This document shows, one piece after another, positions 4,817-12,347 of a stretch of 16,461 nucleotides of DNA. Origin of the DNA: Lutispora sp. GTDB taxonomy: Bacteria; Bacillota; Clostridia; Lutisporales; Lutisporaceae. The DNA is taken from contig JAUQXG010000360.1 of NCBI GenBank assembly GCA_030834765.1, positions 1 through 16,461 on the forward strand. The letters run 5' to 3'. The notes beneath the pieces are model-generated. The model saw nothing but the letters and a program-made list of their open reading frames with translations. It searched no databases and had not been told where the DNA came from. A program made the translations under genes and the position numbers. The first letter of the stretch is position 1. Each line of letters starts with the position of its first letter.

Positions 4817-7387
4817 ATGAAGGAAAAGGCAATAAAGAATATTTTTATTGGAACTATATTATGTATTTGTTTTGCTTTTATTTTTTATATAAATAGTATG
4901 ATATCTAATGCAGATATAAACCCTAAAAAAGTATTAATAATAAACTCATACAATAAAGGATTTAAATGGACAGATAGTCAAACAGACGAAATAATGAATA
5001 CCTTGCGCAAGGATGGAGCATCAATAGAAATATTCGTTGAATATCTGGACTGGAAGCACCATCCACATAAAGAAAGCTTAGAAATTCTAAAAGAACTATA
5101 TAAGCATAAGTATGGCGAGATACCTATAGATATGATTATAACAACAGACGATGCAGCTTTGGAATTCGCCATAGAAAACAGAAAAGAGCTGTTTCGTGAT
5201 GCTCCTATTTCATTTTCAGGGGTTTTTAAGGAAAAGGCTGATATCTTGTTAGAAGGAACAGAAAATATCACAGGTGTTTATGAGGTAATAGACTCTTATG
5301 GAACATTGCAATTGGCATTAAAGATCAATCCAAATATAAGTGATATCTATTTGATATATGATAATTCTGAAAGTGGTATTGGATCGGCAGGGAATATTGA
5401 GACTGCAATATCACAGTTAGCTTTTAGTAATGTGAAGATACATAAGATGAATCATATGAGCTTGGATGAAATAAATAAAACTGTAACAACACTTCATAAA
5501 GATAGTATCATCATAATGGGTTCTTACTCAGCTGATTTTTTAGGATTAACAATGGAACAGGAAGAATTCAGCAGCATCATTAGTAAATTCAGCAGTGTTC
5601 CAATATATGATGTATATGACTTTCGGCTGGGCAGTGGGGTTGTAGGCGGAAGTGTTTTGAGTTCAAAGTTTCAAGGTGCTTATAGTGGAAGTTTGGCTAA
5701 GCAAATACTTGAGGGGCAAAACATTGAAAGTTTAAAGCCAATCAACAAAAAAACAGTTGAATATAAATTCGATTACATACAGCTTCAAAGATATAATATC
5801 GATTTGGCTTATCTTCCAAAAGAAAGCATTGTTATAAATAAGCCTTTTTCTTTCTATGAAACATATAAAAATATGGTTATTGGCATAATCATTATATTTT
5901 TAATGATGAGTTATTTTATAACTGTACTTCTTTTAAGCATACATAAAAGAATCAAGGCCGAAGAGGAGCTAAAACAAAGTAATACAGAGGTTTTAGCAGT
6001 ATATCAGCAATTGGCGGCTTCTGATAATGAGCTAAAAAGGCAGCTTGAAGAGATCACTAGTTCGAAAAACTTGCTTCAAGAAAAACAAAATATAATCGAG
6101 AATCTGGCTTTTTATGACCAGCTAACGAAACTACCTAATAGAGAGTCTTTGAAGGAATATATTGATTCCGGATTTAAAGAGTGCTCTGATGATGAAAAGC
6201 ATGTACTCATATATATTGACCTGGATGATTTCAAGCTAATCAATGATACCTTTGGACATACAGAAGGGGATCGATTTCTTGTAAATATCGGAGACAAGCT
6301 AAATACCATAACGAAACAGAATAATGCTTGCGCATTTAGGATAGGGGGAGATGAATTCGTCATAACTTTAAAGAATATTGGCGATAAACAATATGTTACT
6401 GATTTCTTAGAGGATATGATAACTATATTTAAGGAGCCTTTTTTGCTGGAAGAGAATTATTTGAATATAACTTTTTGTGCTGGAATAGTCCTTTATCCTG
6501 ATGATGGTAATAACTACGAAGAGCTTTTAAAGAATGCAGATACGGCAATGTATAATGTAAAAGAGCACGGTAAGAACGGGTATGCCTATTATGAAAATTT
6601 TATGAATAAGGTAGTGGCTGAGCGAGTCAGTATATTAAACAATCTGAAAAATGCTATTGCAAATAATGAGTTCTCTATGAATTATCAGCCCCAGTACCAT
6701 ATTGATACAAAGAAGATAATTGGAATTGAGGCCCTGATCAGGTGGAACAATCCTCAACTGGGATTAGTTCCTCCAGACAAGTTTATTTCTATAGCAGAAG
6801 AATCAGGACTTATTATAGAGATCGGGGATTGGGTACTCAAAACTGTATGTGATTTTACTTCTTATCTATGGAAGAATGTACGCCATGATATTATTGTTTC
6901 ATTGAATATTTCTACGATACAGTTGGTACAAAGCGATTTTGTATACAAAGTAAAATCAGCAATACAAAAATCAGGAATTCCCCCTCACTCTTTAGGACTG
7001 GAAATAACAGAATCAACCTTATTAGCTGCATTTGAATCAAATGTTGAGAAGTTAGAGGAATTAAAGAGATATGGTGTGAAGATATCCTTAGATGATTTTG
7101 GTAAAGGATATTCATCATTGACATATCTCATGAGGCTGCCTATAGATATTGTAAAAATAGATAAGTCTTTTGTTGATGATATTATGTTAGGAAATAAAGA
7201 TGATTGGAAAATCATTGGCTCCATAGTGCAATTAGCTCATAATATGAATCTTAGTGTAGTAGCAGAGGGAGTTGAACTAGTTCAGCAGCTTGACTTTCTA
7301 GAATCCAATGATTGTGATGTAATACAAGGCTATATCATAAGCAGGCCCTTAACAGAAGAGAGAATCCTTAAATTTGTAACAAGTTAA
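4817..7387 (+). CDS. membrane GGDEF-EAL cyclic-di-GMP enzyme with ABC-substrate-binding-like sensor domain
   Basis: This 856-residue protein begins at ATG 4817, set by AGGAGGTGG at 4804-4812; an upstream in-frame TTG (4784) is unsupported. Order: N-terminal signal anchor (about 6-25); extracytoplasmic domain of the ABC_sub_bind type (about 35-340, KVLIINSYNKGFKWTDSQ near its start); membrane helix 353-375; coiled coil (about 378-428); GGDEF domain (about 430-590) with an intact GGDEF at 510-514; EAL domain (about 610-850) with E638-A639-L640, DDFG at 759-762, VVAEGVE and QGY. Both active-site signatures look intact, so it may make and degrade c-di-GMP in response to an external small ligand. 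The inhibitory RxxD site before GGDEF is absent (KQNN in its place). The gene is probably monocistronic. Confidence 0.9.
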   Translation: MKEKAIKNIFIGTILCICFAFIFYINSMISNADINPKKVLIINSYNKGFKWTDSQTDEIMNTLRKDGASIEIFVEYLDWKHHPHKESLEILKELYKHKYGEIPIDMIITTDDAALEFAIENRKELFRDAPISFSGVFKEKADILLEGTENITGVYEVIDSYGTLQLALKINPNISDIYLIYDNSESGIGSAGNIETAISQLAFSNVKIHKMNHMSLDEINKTVTTLHKDSIIIMGSYSADFLGLTMEQEEFSSIISKFSSVPIYDVYDFRLGSGVVGGSVLSSKFQGAYSGSLAKQILEGQNIESLKPINKKTVEYKFDYIQLQRYNIDLAYLPKESIVINKPFSFYETYKNMVIGIIIIFLMMSYFITVLLLSIHKRIKAEEELKQSNTEVLAVYQQLAASDNELKRQLEEITSSKNLLQEKQNIIENLAFYDQLTKLPNRESLKEYIDSGFKECSDDEKHVLIYIDLDDFKLINDTFGHTEGDRFLVNIGDKLNTITKQNNACAFRIGGDEFVITLKNIGDKQYVTDFLEDMITIFKEPFLLEENYLNITFCAGIVLYPDDGNNYEELLKNADTAMYNVKEHGKNGYAYYENFMNKVVAERVSILNNLKNAIANNEFSMNYQPQYHIDTKKIIGIEALIRWNNPQLGLVPPDKFISIAEESGLIIEIGDWVLKTVCDFTSYLWKNVRHDIIVSLNISTIQLVQSDFVYKVKSAIQKSGIPPHSLGLEITESTLLAAFESNVEKLEELKRYGVKISLDDFGKGYSSLTYLMRLPIDIVKIDKSFVDDIMLGNKDDWKIIGSIVQLAHNMNLSVVAEGVELVQQLDFLESNDCDVIQGYIISRPLTEERILKFVTS

Positions 7388-7424
7388 TGGATTATCATAC
7401 ATTTAATGTAAGATGGAACCAGCG

Positions 7425-7453
7425 TTGACAATGATTAACATATATGATATATT
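7425..7453 (+). promoter_or_regulatory. near-consensus sigma-A promoter just ahead of a terminator hairpin
   Basis: TTGACA at 7425-7430 and TATATT at 7448-7453 with 17-bp spacing match 11 of 12 consensus bases. The predicted start near 7460 lies only 12 bp before the hairpin at 7472-7503, so most transcripts may end as RNAs of about 55 nt. Confidence 0.6.
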
Positions 7454-7471
7454 AATAGTAATCTAAAGATT

Positions 7472-7514
7472 AAGGCATTTCGCAATTTCGTGCGAAGTGC
7501 CTTATTGTATTTTT
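7472..7514 (+). terminator. intrinsic terminator after the GGDEF-EAL gene
   Basis: A 13-bp stem with one G-U wobble (7472-7484 with 7491-7503) and loop ATTTCG is followed by ATTGTATTTTT. It sits 85 bp beyond the GGDEF-EAL stop codon. The promoter at 7425 lies between that stop and this hairpin, so it may also attenuate transcription towards the GreA-like gene. Confidence 0.75.
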
Positions 7515-7618
7515 ACAGTACTACCATTTAATGTAATTCAATCTAAGGTAGCGTAAATGCTTTGTACGGCATGAAGAACTGCTGTGCTGTTATTATAAAA
7601 TTTGGGGGAGTGATGTAG

Positions 7619-8092
7619 ATGAATAAAATAATATCATCAAAAGAAGTATTCCAAATACTTGTAAAACATTTAGTTGATATGGAGGAAGAAAAGGAACGGC
7701 TATTAGAAAAGTATTATCCAGGAACAACTGATGACCGAGAAGACTTTGAAACCATATTTGATAAGTATTTTAAGGAAATCGAATATTATATTTCTAATAC
7801 CACAGCTCATGATATAGAAAAATCAGAATGTCCTTTTGTTATCATTGGCAGTGTTGTGGATTTAGTAGCAGAGGAAGACAATGAATTGGAAACCTATCAA
7901 ATCATATCACCTTTTGAGAGTAAAGCTATTCCGAATTTCGAGGGTGCTTCCTATTTATCTCCTATGGGCAGAGCATTGCTGCTAAAGAAGAAAAATGATA
8001 AAGTAGCTATTGAAACACCTATGGGAAGCTTTGCATATATCGTTAAGTCTATTCGGATACCACAAGAAATGTTTACAATTCTTATGGACTGA
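7619..8092 (+). CDS. GreA/GreB-family transcription-factor-like protein
   Basis: This 157-residue cytoplasmic protein has a charged N-terminal helical hairpin (about 8-58) and a C-terminal GreA/GreB FKBP-like domain (about 70-150) with SPFESKAIPNFEGASYLSPMGRALL and a closing ETPMGSFAYIV strand. Gre factors put an acidic coiled-coil tip into the RNA polymerase secondary channel to stimulate transcript cleavage. Here the bend between the helices carries D38, D39, E41 and D42, consistent with such a tip. The hairpin looks shorter than in housekeeping GreA, so this is probably an accessory paralogue, and the target is unproven. GGGGGAG at 7604-7610 supports the ATG at 7619. A promoter-terminator unit lies upstream. 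Confidence 0.75.
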   Translation: MNKIISSKEVFQILVKHLVDMEEEKERLLEKYYPGTTDDREDFETIFDKYFKEIEYYISNTTAHDIEKSECPFVIIGSVVDLVAEEDNELETYQIISPFESKAIPNFEGASYLSPMGRALLLKKKNDKVAIETPMGSFAYIVKSIRIPQEMFTILMD

Positions 8093-8192
8093 TTGGTGAA
8101 ATTTACTATGTTAAAAGAGGAAAATCATAAAGTTTATAGAATATTATTATTTGTAGAACTAGATTATTGAATTAAATGAAGGAGGTAATTTC

Positions 8193-8777
8193 ATGAAGTC
8201 ATTAAAAGGAACAAAAACTGCTGAAAATCTTATGAAGGCATTTGCAGGTGAATCACAAGCTAGAAATAGATACACATATTATGCCTCAGTTGCAAAAAAA
8301 GAAGGCTATGTGCAGATTTCAAACCTTTTTACAGAAACAGCAGACAATGAGAAAGAACATGCCAAAAGATTTTTTAAATTTTTAAATGAGAGCTTAAATG
8401 GTGAAATGGTACAAATCAATGCAGATTATCCAGTAGGATTAGGGGATACAAAAGCTAACCTTTTGTCAGCTGCTGACGGAGAATTAGAAGAATGGTCAGA
8501 TCTTTATAAAAATTTTGCTGAGACTGCAGAAGAAGAAGGTTTTCCAGCTGTAGCAGTAGTATTTAGAAAAATTGGTGAAGTTGAAAAACATCATGAAGCT
8601 CGTTATAGAAAACTATTGAAAAATATAGAAACAGATGCAGTATTTAAAAAAGAAAGCCCAGTGAAATGGAAATGTGATAATTGCGGATACATACATGAAG
8701 GAGAAGGTGCTCCCGAGCTATGTCCTGCATGTGCACATCCAAAAAGCTATTTTGAGGTATTTGTAGAAACATATTAA
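8193..8777 (+). CDS. rbr: rubrerythrin
   Basis: This cytoplasmic 194-residue di-iron peroxidase removes H2O2 in anaerobes, with electrons usually supplied through rubredoxin-type carriers. The N-terminal ferritin-like four-helix domain (about 1-145) shows E20 in GESQARNRY, the first ExxH motif at E53-H56, E97 in DGELEEW, and the second motif around E129-H134 ([11 protein letters not shown]). The C-terminal rubredoxin domain has CxxC pairs C161/C164 and C177/C180 ([21 protein letters not shown]). Length and order are those of classical rubrerythrin. GGAGGT at 8181-8186 fixes the start. The gap to the previous gene is 100 bp, and a terminator follows, so it is probably transcribed alone. Confidence 0.97.
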   Translation: MKSLKGTKTAENLMKAFAGESQARNRYTYYASVAKKEGYVQISNLFTETADNEKEHAKRFFKFLNESLNGEMVQINADYPVGLGDTKANLLSAADGELEEWSDLYKNFAETAEEEGFPAVAVVFRKIGEVEKHHEARYRKLLKNIETDAVFKKESPVKWKCDNCGYIHEGEGAPELCPACAHPKSYFEVFVETY

Positions 8778-8791
8778 TATTGATTTAAATA

Positions 8792-8836
8792 AAAAATAAG
8801 ATCAAGCCTATACCATGGTTTGGTCTTATTTTTTTA
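8792..8836 (+). terminator. intrinsic terminator of rubrerythrin
   Basis: The 17-bp stem pairs 8792-8808 with 8817-8833, with two G-U wobbles and an 8-nt loop. The right arm ends in a long U run (8829-8835). Confidence 0.9.
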
Positions 8837-8847
8837 TTTAAATATAG

Positions 8848-8876
8848 TTGACATTTAAAAATGGTGAGCATATAAT
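8848..8876 (+). promoter_or_regulatory. consensus sigma-A promoter of the metal-resistance operon
   Basis: TTGACA at 8848-8853 and TATAAT at 8871-8876 with exactly 17 bp between them match consensus at all twelve bases. Such a strong promoter fits an operon held off by a repressor; the start would be near 8883. Confidence 0.85.
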
Positions 8877-8888
8877 AACTAATATAAT

Positions 8889-8908
8889 ATATGAACGAAT
8901 GCGCATAT
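8889..8908. promoter_or_regulatory. probable ArsR/SmtB-family operator
   Basis: ATATG and CATAT arms flank a 10-bp centre with partial further symmetry (ATATGAAC...GCGCATAT), just downstream of the predicted transcription start and before the RBS at 8920-8924. Position and ATATGAAC-like half-site fit operators of CadC/CzrA-type repressors. The dyad is imperfect. Confidence 0.5.
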
Positions 8909-8930
8909 GTACATATAAAGGAGGATAAAT

Positions 8931-9296
8931 ATGAATTACGAAAAGTCAATACAAGATAGCTGCAGCTGCACTATAATTCATGAGGACATCATAAATAAAG
9001 TGAAGAGTATCATGCCTCAGGAAGAAAAGCTATATGATTTAGCTGAGTTTTTTAAGGTGTTAGGAGATAGTACGAGGATAAAAATAATATGTGCCCTATT
9101 GGAATCAGAAATGTGCGTTTGTGATATAGCTGCATTGCTATGCATGAATCAATCTGCTATTTCACATCAATTGCGTATTCTGAAGCAATCAAGACTAGTA
9201 AAGTTCAGAAAAGAAGGCAAAGTAGTGTATTATTCCCTTGATGATGAGCATATAAAACAAATATTTGACTACGGATTAATACACATTATGGAGTAA
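8931..9296 (+). CDS. ArsR/SmtB-family metal-sensing repressor, CadC-like
   Basis: This 121-residue winged-helix repressor shows SQ-rich recognition helix features (MNQSAISHQLRILK, about 72-85) and a beta wing (VKFRKEGKVVYYSL). It carries both classical metal-site signatures. The alpha-3N thiolate site has C62 and C64 in EMCVCDIA plus N-terminal C11 and C13, as in CadC. The alpha-5 site is an exact DxH-x10-HxxE motif (D105, H107, H118, E121), as in SmtB/CzrA. CadC-type proteins leave the operator on binding Cd, Pb or Zn. GGAGG at 8920-8924 fixes the start. The P-type ATPase follows after 29 bp, so it almost certainly represses its own operon. Confidence 0.93.
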   Translation: MNYEKSIQDSCSCTIIHEDIINKVKSIMPQEEKLYDLAEFFKVLGDSTRIKIICALLESEMCVCDIAALLCMNQSAISHQLRILKQSRLVKFRKEGKVVYYSLDDEHIKQIFDYGLIHIME

Positions 9297-9325
9297 AATT
9301 TATAAAAATATTAGGGGGTGTTTTA

Positions 9326-11464
9326 TTGTCGCTTATAAAGAGAGAGTTTGTTTTAGAAGGTCTTAGCTGTGCACATTGTGCTGCCAAAATGGAAGATGGC
9401 GTTAAATCCTTATATGGGATTGAAGATGCTTCAGTTAATTTTGTTACGAAGAAGCTTAAACTTGAAATAGATGATAAAAATGACATGAAGTTGATTGTGG
9501 AAGAAGTACAAAAGATAGTATATAAGATTGAATCTGATGTATTGATGATAGAAATAGATTCGAAAAAACATGCACATCATGAGGATCATGAGCACGACCA
9601 TGTTCATAATGAAAAGCGTGATAAAGGTGACTTTGTAAAATTTGGAATAGGAGCAGCTATATTTTTTATTGCTATATTTATAGATTCAAAAAACATAATA
9701 GAGCTGCCTTTATTTCTTCTATCCTACCTGTTAATAGGTGGAGAAGTATTATTAAAGTCCATAAGGAATATTGCAAAGGGGCAAGTATTTGACGAGAATT
9801 TTCTTATGAGCATAGCCACTATTGGTGCATTCGCTATAGGTGAATATCCTGAAGGCGTGGCAGTTATGCTTTTTTATCAAATAGGAGAATTCTTTCAAGA
9901 TGCAGCAGTAAATAATTCGCGAAAATCCATAAAAGCTTTGATGGATATAAGACCAGATTTTGCTAACTTAAAAATTGGCTCTGAGATAAAGAAGGTTTCT
10001 CCCGATGAAGTAGAAGTGGGAGATATCATTATTGTAAAACCTGGTGAGCGGGTTCCTTTAGATGGCAGAGTGATAGATGGTAAATCAACTTTAGACACAT
10101 CAGCTTTGACAGGGGAATCATTGCCAAGGGATGCAGAGATGGGTGATGATGTACTATCTGGTTTTATCAATAAAAATGGTGTTTTAACCATAGAAGTTGC
10201 AAAGATATTTGGTGAATCAACCGTATCTAAAATTCTAGATTTAGTGGAAAATGCAAGCACCAAGAAAGCACCTACAGAAAACTTCATCACGAAGTTTGCT
10301 AAATATTATACACCAATTGTAGTGTTCATTTCAGTTGCCTTAGCAGCGATTCCGCCACTTTTTATACAAGGGGCTGAATTTTCAGATTGGCTTTATAGGG
10401 CGCTGGTATTTTTGGTAGTTTCTTGCCCTTGTGCCTTAGTAGTTTCCATCCCTTTGGGATTTTTCGGAGGCATCGGAGGTGCTTCGAAAAATGGGATACT
10501 GATAAAGGGAAGCAACTATTTGGAAGCTTTAAATAATGTTGATACGGTAGTGTTTGACAAAACAGGAACTTTGACCAAGGGTATTTTCAAAGTGACTGCA
10601 ATCAAACCATCTGAGAATATTGCAGAAGAGGAGTTATTAAAGCTGGCAGCATATGCAGAGAGCTTTTCCACTCATCCTATCGCAACATCAATACAGAAGG
10701 CATTTGGTAAAGAGATAAATAAAGATGAGATTCAAGATTATGAAGAAATATCAGGTCACGGTATTCGTGTGAAGATAAACGGGAAATTGATACTGGCTGG
10801 CAACCGAAAACTGATGGAAAAAGAAAATATACAATTTGAAGTCGTAGATGCATTGGGAACCATAGTCTATATTGCCATACAAGGGGTATATGGAGGACAT
10901 ATCATCATTTCCGACGAGGTAAAAGAAGATGCGGCTAAGGCCATAGCTGGATTAAAGCAAATGGGTATTAAGAAAACCGTAATGCTGACTGGTGACATAA
11001 AAGCAGTAGGAGAAAAAATAGGAGAACAGCTTAACCTTGATGAAGTATATACGGAGCTGCTGCCAGGTCAAAAGGTAGAAATCTTAGAAAAGCTTAAAAG
11101 AAAGACTGTGTCAAAAGGTAAAGTAATATTTGTAGGTGATGGGATAAATGATGCGCCAGTATTGGCAAGCGCAGATATAGGTGTAGCAATGGGAGGATTA
11201 GGCTCTGATGCCGCCATAGAAGCCGCGGATATAGTTATCATGACAGACGAGCCATATAAGTTAATCACTGCAATAAAGATTTCTAAACGAACAAGAACAA
11301 TTGTGTGGCAAAATATTATATTTGCTTTTGTTGTAAAGGCTATTGTGTTAATACTTGGTGCAGGCGGGTTAGCAACCATGTGGGAAGCAGTATTTGCTGA
11401 TGTAGGAGTTGCATTGATTGCTGTATTAAATGCCATGAGAGTGATGAACGTAAAAAACATATAA
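9326..11464 (+). CDS. cadA: heavy-metal P1B-type ATPase, Cd/Zn/Pb exporter (CadA/ZntA type)
   Basis: This 712-residue membrane pump exports soft divalent cations using ATP. It has one N-terminal HMA domain (C15-x2-C18 in LSCAHC), a His-rich linker (about 81-95, KKHAHHEDHEHDHVH), and membrane helices. The Zn/Cd/Pb-class SCPCALVVS motif has C367 and C369. The catalytic DKTGTLTKG has D411, the nucleotide domain has H450-P451, and the hinge is GDGINDAP (604-611). Translation starts at a TTG (9326) with AGGGGGTG at 9313-9320, five bases away. It is co-transcribed with the CadC-like gene. The CPC motif and the regulator's cysteines together favour Cd/Zn/Pb over copper. A terminator follows at 11471. 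Confidence 0.95.
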   Translation: MSLIKREFVLEGLSCAHCAAKMEDGVKSLYGIEDASVNFVTKKLKLEIDDKNDMKLIVEEVQKIVYKIESDVLMIEIDSKKHAHHEDHEHDHVHNEKRDKGDFVKFGIGAAIFFIAIFIDSKNIIELPLFLLSYLLIGGEVLLKSIRNIAKGQVFDENFLMSIATIGAFAIGEYPEGVAVMLFYQIGEFFQDAAVNNSRKSIKALMDIRPDFANLKIGSEIKKVSPDEVEVGDIIIVKPGERVPLDGRVIDGKSTLDTSALTGESLPRDAEMGDDVLSGFINKNGVLTIEVAKIFGESTVSKILDLVENASTKKAPTENFITKFAKYYTPIVVFISVALAAIPPLFIQGAEFSDWLYRALVFLVVSCPCALVVSIPLGFFGGIGGASKNGILIKGSNYLEALNNVDTVVFDKTGTLTKGIFKVTAIKPSENIAEEELLKLAAYAESFSTHPIATSIQKAFGKEINKDEIQDYEEISGHGIRVKINGKLILAGNRKLMEKENIQFEVVDALGTIVYIAIQGVYGGHIIISDEVKEDAAKAIAGLKQMGIKKTVMLTGDIKAVGEKIGEQLNLDEVYTELLPGQKVEILEKLKRKTVSKGKVIFVGDGINDAPVLASADIGVAMGGLGSDAAIEAADIVIMTDEPYKLITAIKISKRTRTIVWQNIIFAFVVKAIVLILGAGGLATMWEAVFADVGVALIAVLNAMRVMNVKNI

Positions 11465-11470
11465 AGGATA

Positions 11471-11512
11471 AAAGCCATTGTCTATATGATAGATAATGGC
11501 TTTCATCTTTTT
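11471..11512 (+). terminator. intrinsic terminator of the metal-resistance operon
   Basis: The 15-bp stem pairs 11471-11485 with 11489-11503, with one G-U wobble and a 3-nt loop, followed by CATCTTTTT. Confidence 0.9.
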
Positions 11513-11579
11513 GTGGAATATGAGATATGAATTAGGTTAGAATAATGGAAAGTACATAAGATGCATTAGGGGGATTACC

Positions 11580-12275
11580 ATGGATAAAGAAAAAAGAAAT
11601 TTAATAATAAATAGCATTGCTATTTGTATTTTTATTGGTGCCATCACTTATGTGACAATCAGATATTCTCATAGGATTGCTGAAATATTGCAAAGTCCAG
11701 ATACATTTAGAACGTATCTTAATTCTTTTGGAAACACCAGTATATTGGTTTTCCTAGGTATGCAAATTCTTCAAGTAGTGATTGCAGCCATACCTGGAGA
11801 GGTGATACAGCTTGCAGGAGGGTATATATATGGCACGTTTTATGGAACATTAATCTCTTGTTTAGGGATTTTAATAGGTGCAATAGGTGCATTTTGTTTT
11901 TCTAGGCTACTAGGGTATAAGGTTTTAAAAAAGTTATTATCAGAAAAGAGTTTTCAGAAATTTGAGTTTTTGATGAATACCAACAAATATGAACTTGCTA
12001 TGTTCATTTTATTTCTCATCCCTGGTTTCCCAAAGGATATACTTACTTACTTTGCAGGGATTACACCTATAGATCCCTTGAGATTCTTTGTGATTTCATT
12101 GGTAGGCAGATTCCCTGGGATTTTTGCATCCTCTTATATCGGTGCTCATATTGGAGAAGGCAGCTATACACAGGTGATTATTGCTTCCATTATTGTGGCA
12201 GTGTTTATTATATTTAGTGTATTGTATAAAGAAAAAATAGTAGAAAAGCTAAGAGAAAAGAAGCATCATAATTAA
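11580..12275 (+). CDS. TVP38/TMEM64-family (DedA-like) membrane protein
   Basis: This 231-residue integral membrane protein has about five or six hydrophobic segments (first at about 9-27, last at about 198-216) and a basic C-terminal tail (EKLREKKHHN). The VTT-domain core is recognisable in IPGEVIQLAGGYIYG, in FLIPGFPKDILTYFAGITPI and in GRFPGIFASSYIGAHIG. The glycine/proline-rich reentrant segments are typical of this superfamily, whose relatives are implicated in phospholipid scrambling or lipid-carrier transport. The substrate here is unknown. AGGGGGA at 11568-11574 supports the ATG. It follows a terminator, so it has its own promoter, which I could not place. The amidase gene lies 72 bp downstream. 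Confidence 0.9.
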   Translation: MDKEKRNLIINSIAICIFIGAITYVTIRYSHRIAEILQSPDTFRTYLNSFGNTSILVFLGMQILQVVIAAIPGEVIQLAGGYIYGTFYGTLISCLGILIGAIGAFCFSRLLGYKVLKKLLSEKSFQKFEFLMNTNKYELAMFILFLIPGFPKDILTYFAGITPIDPLRFFVISLVGRFPGIFASSYIGAHIGEGSYTQVIIASIIVAVFIIFSVLYKEKIVEKLREKKHHN

Positions 12276-12299
12276 AAATCTCGGTATTTATTAAAAAAA

Positions 12300-12337
12300 C
12301 CTGACATATTTATATAAAACTATAATTATCTGTCAGG
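12300..12337 (+). promoter_or_regulatory. inverted repeat overlapping the amidase-gene RBS
   Basis: CCTGACA (12300-12306) and TGTCAGG (12331-12337) are perfect 7-bp arms, 24 bases apart. The right arm includes the first bases of the G-rich RBS (12335-12344). In mRNA this stem could hide the RBS; on DNA it could be an operator. A TATAAT lies inside at 12321-12326, but the only -35-like element is too close to it. Confidence 0.4.
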
Positions 12338-12347
12338 GGGGGAGCAT

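Noticed and set aside
8101..8192. PerR-type box upstream of rubrerythrin
   Set aside because: The AT-rich stretch around 8133-8150 aligns poorly with TTATAATNATTATAA in every register tried.
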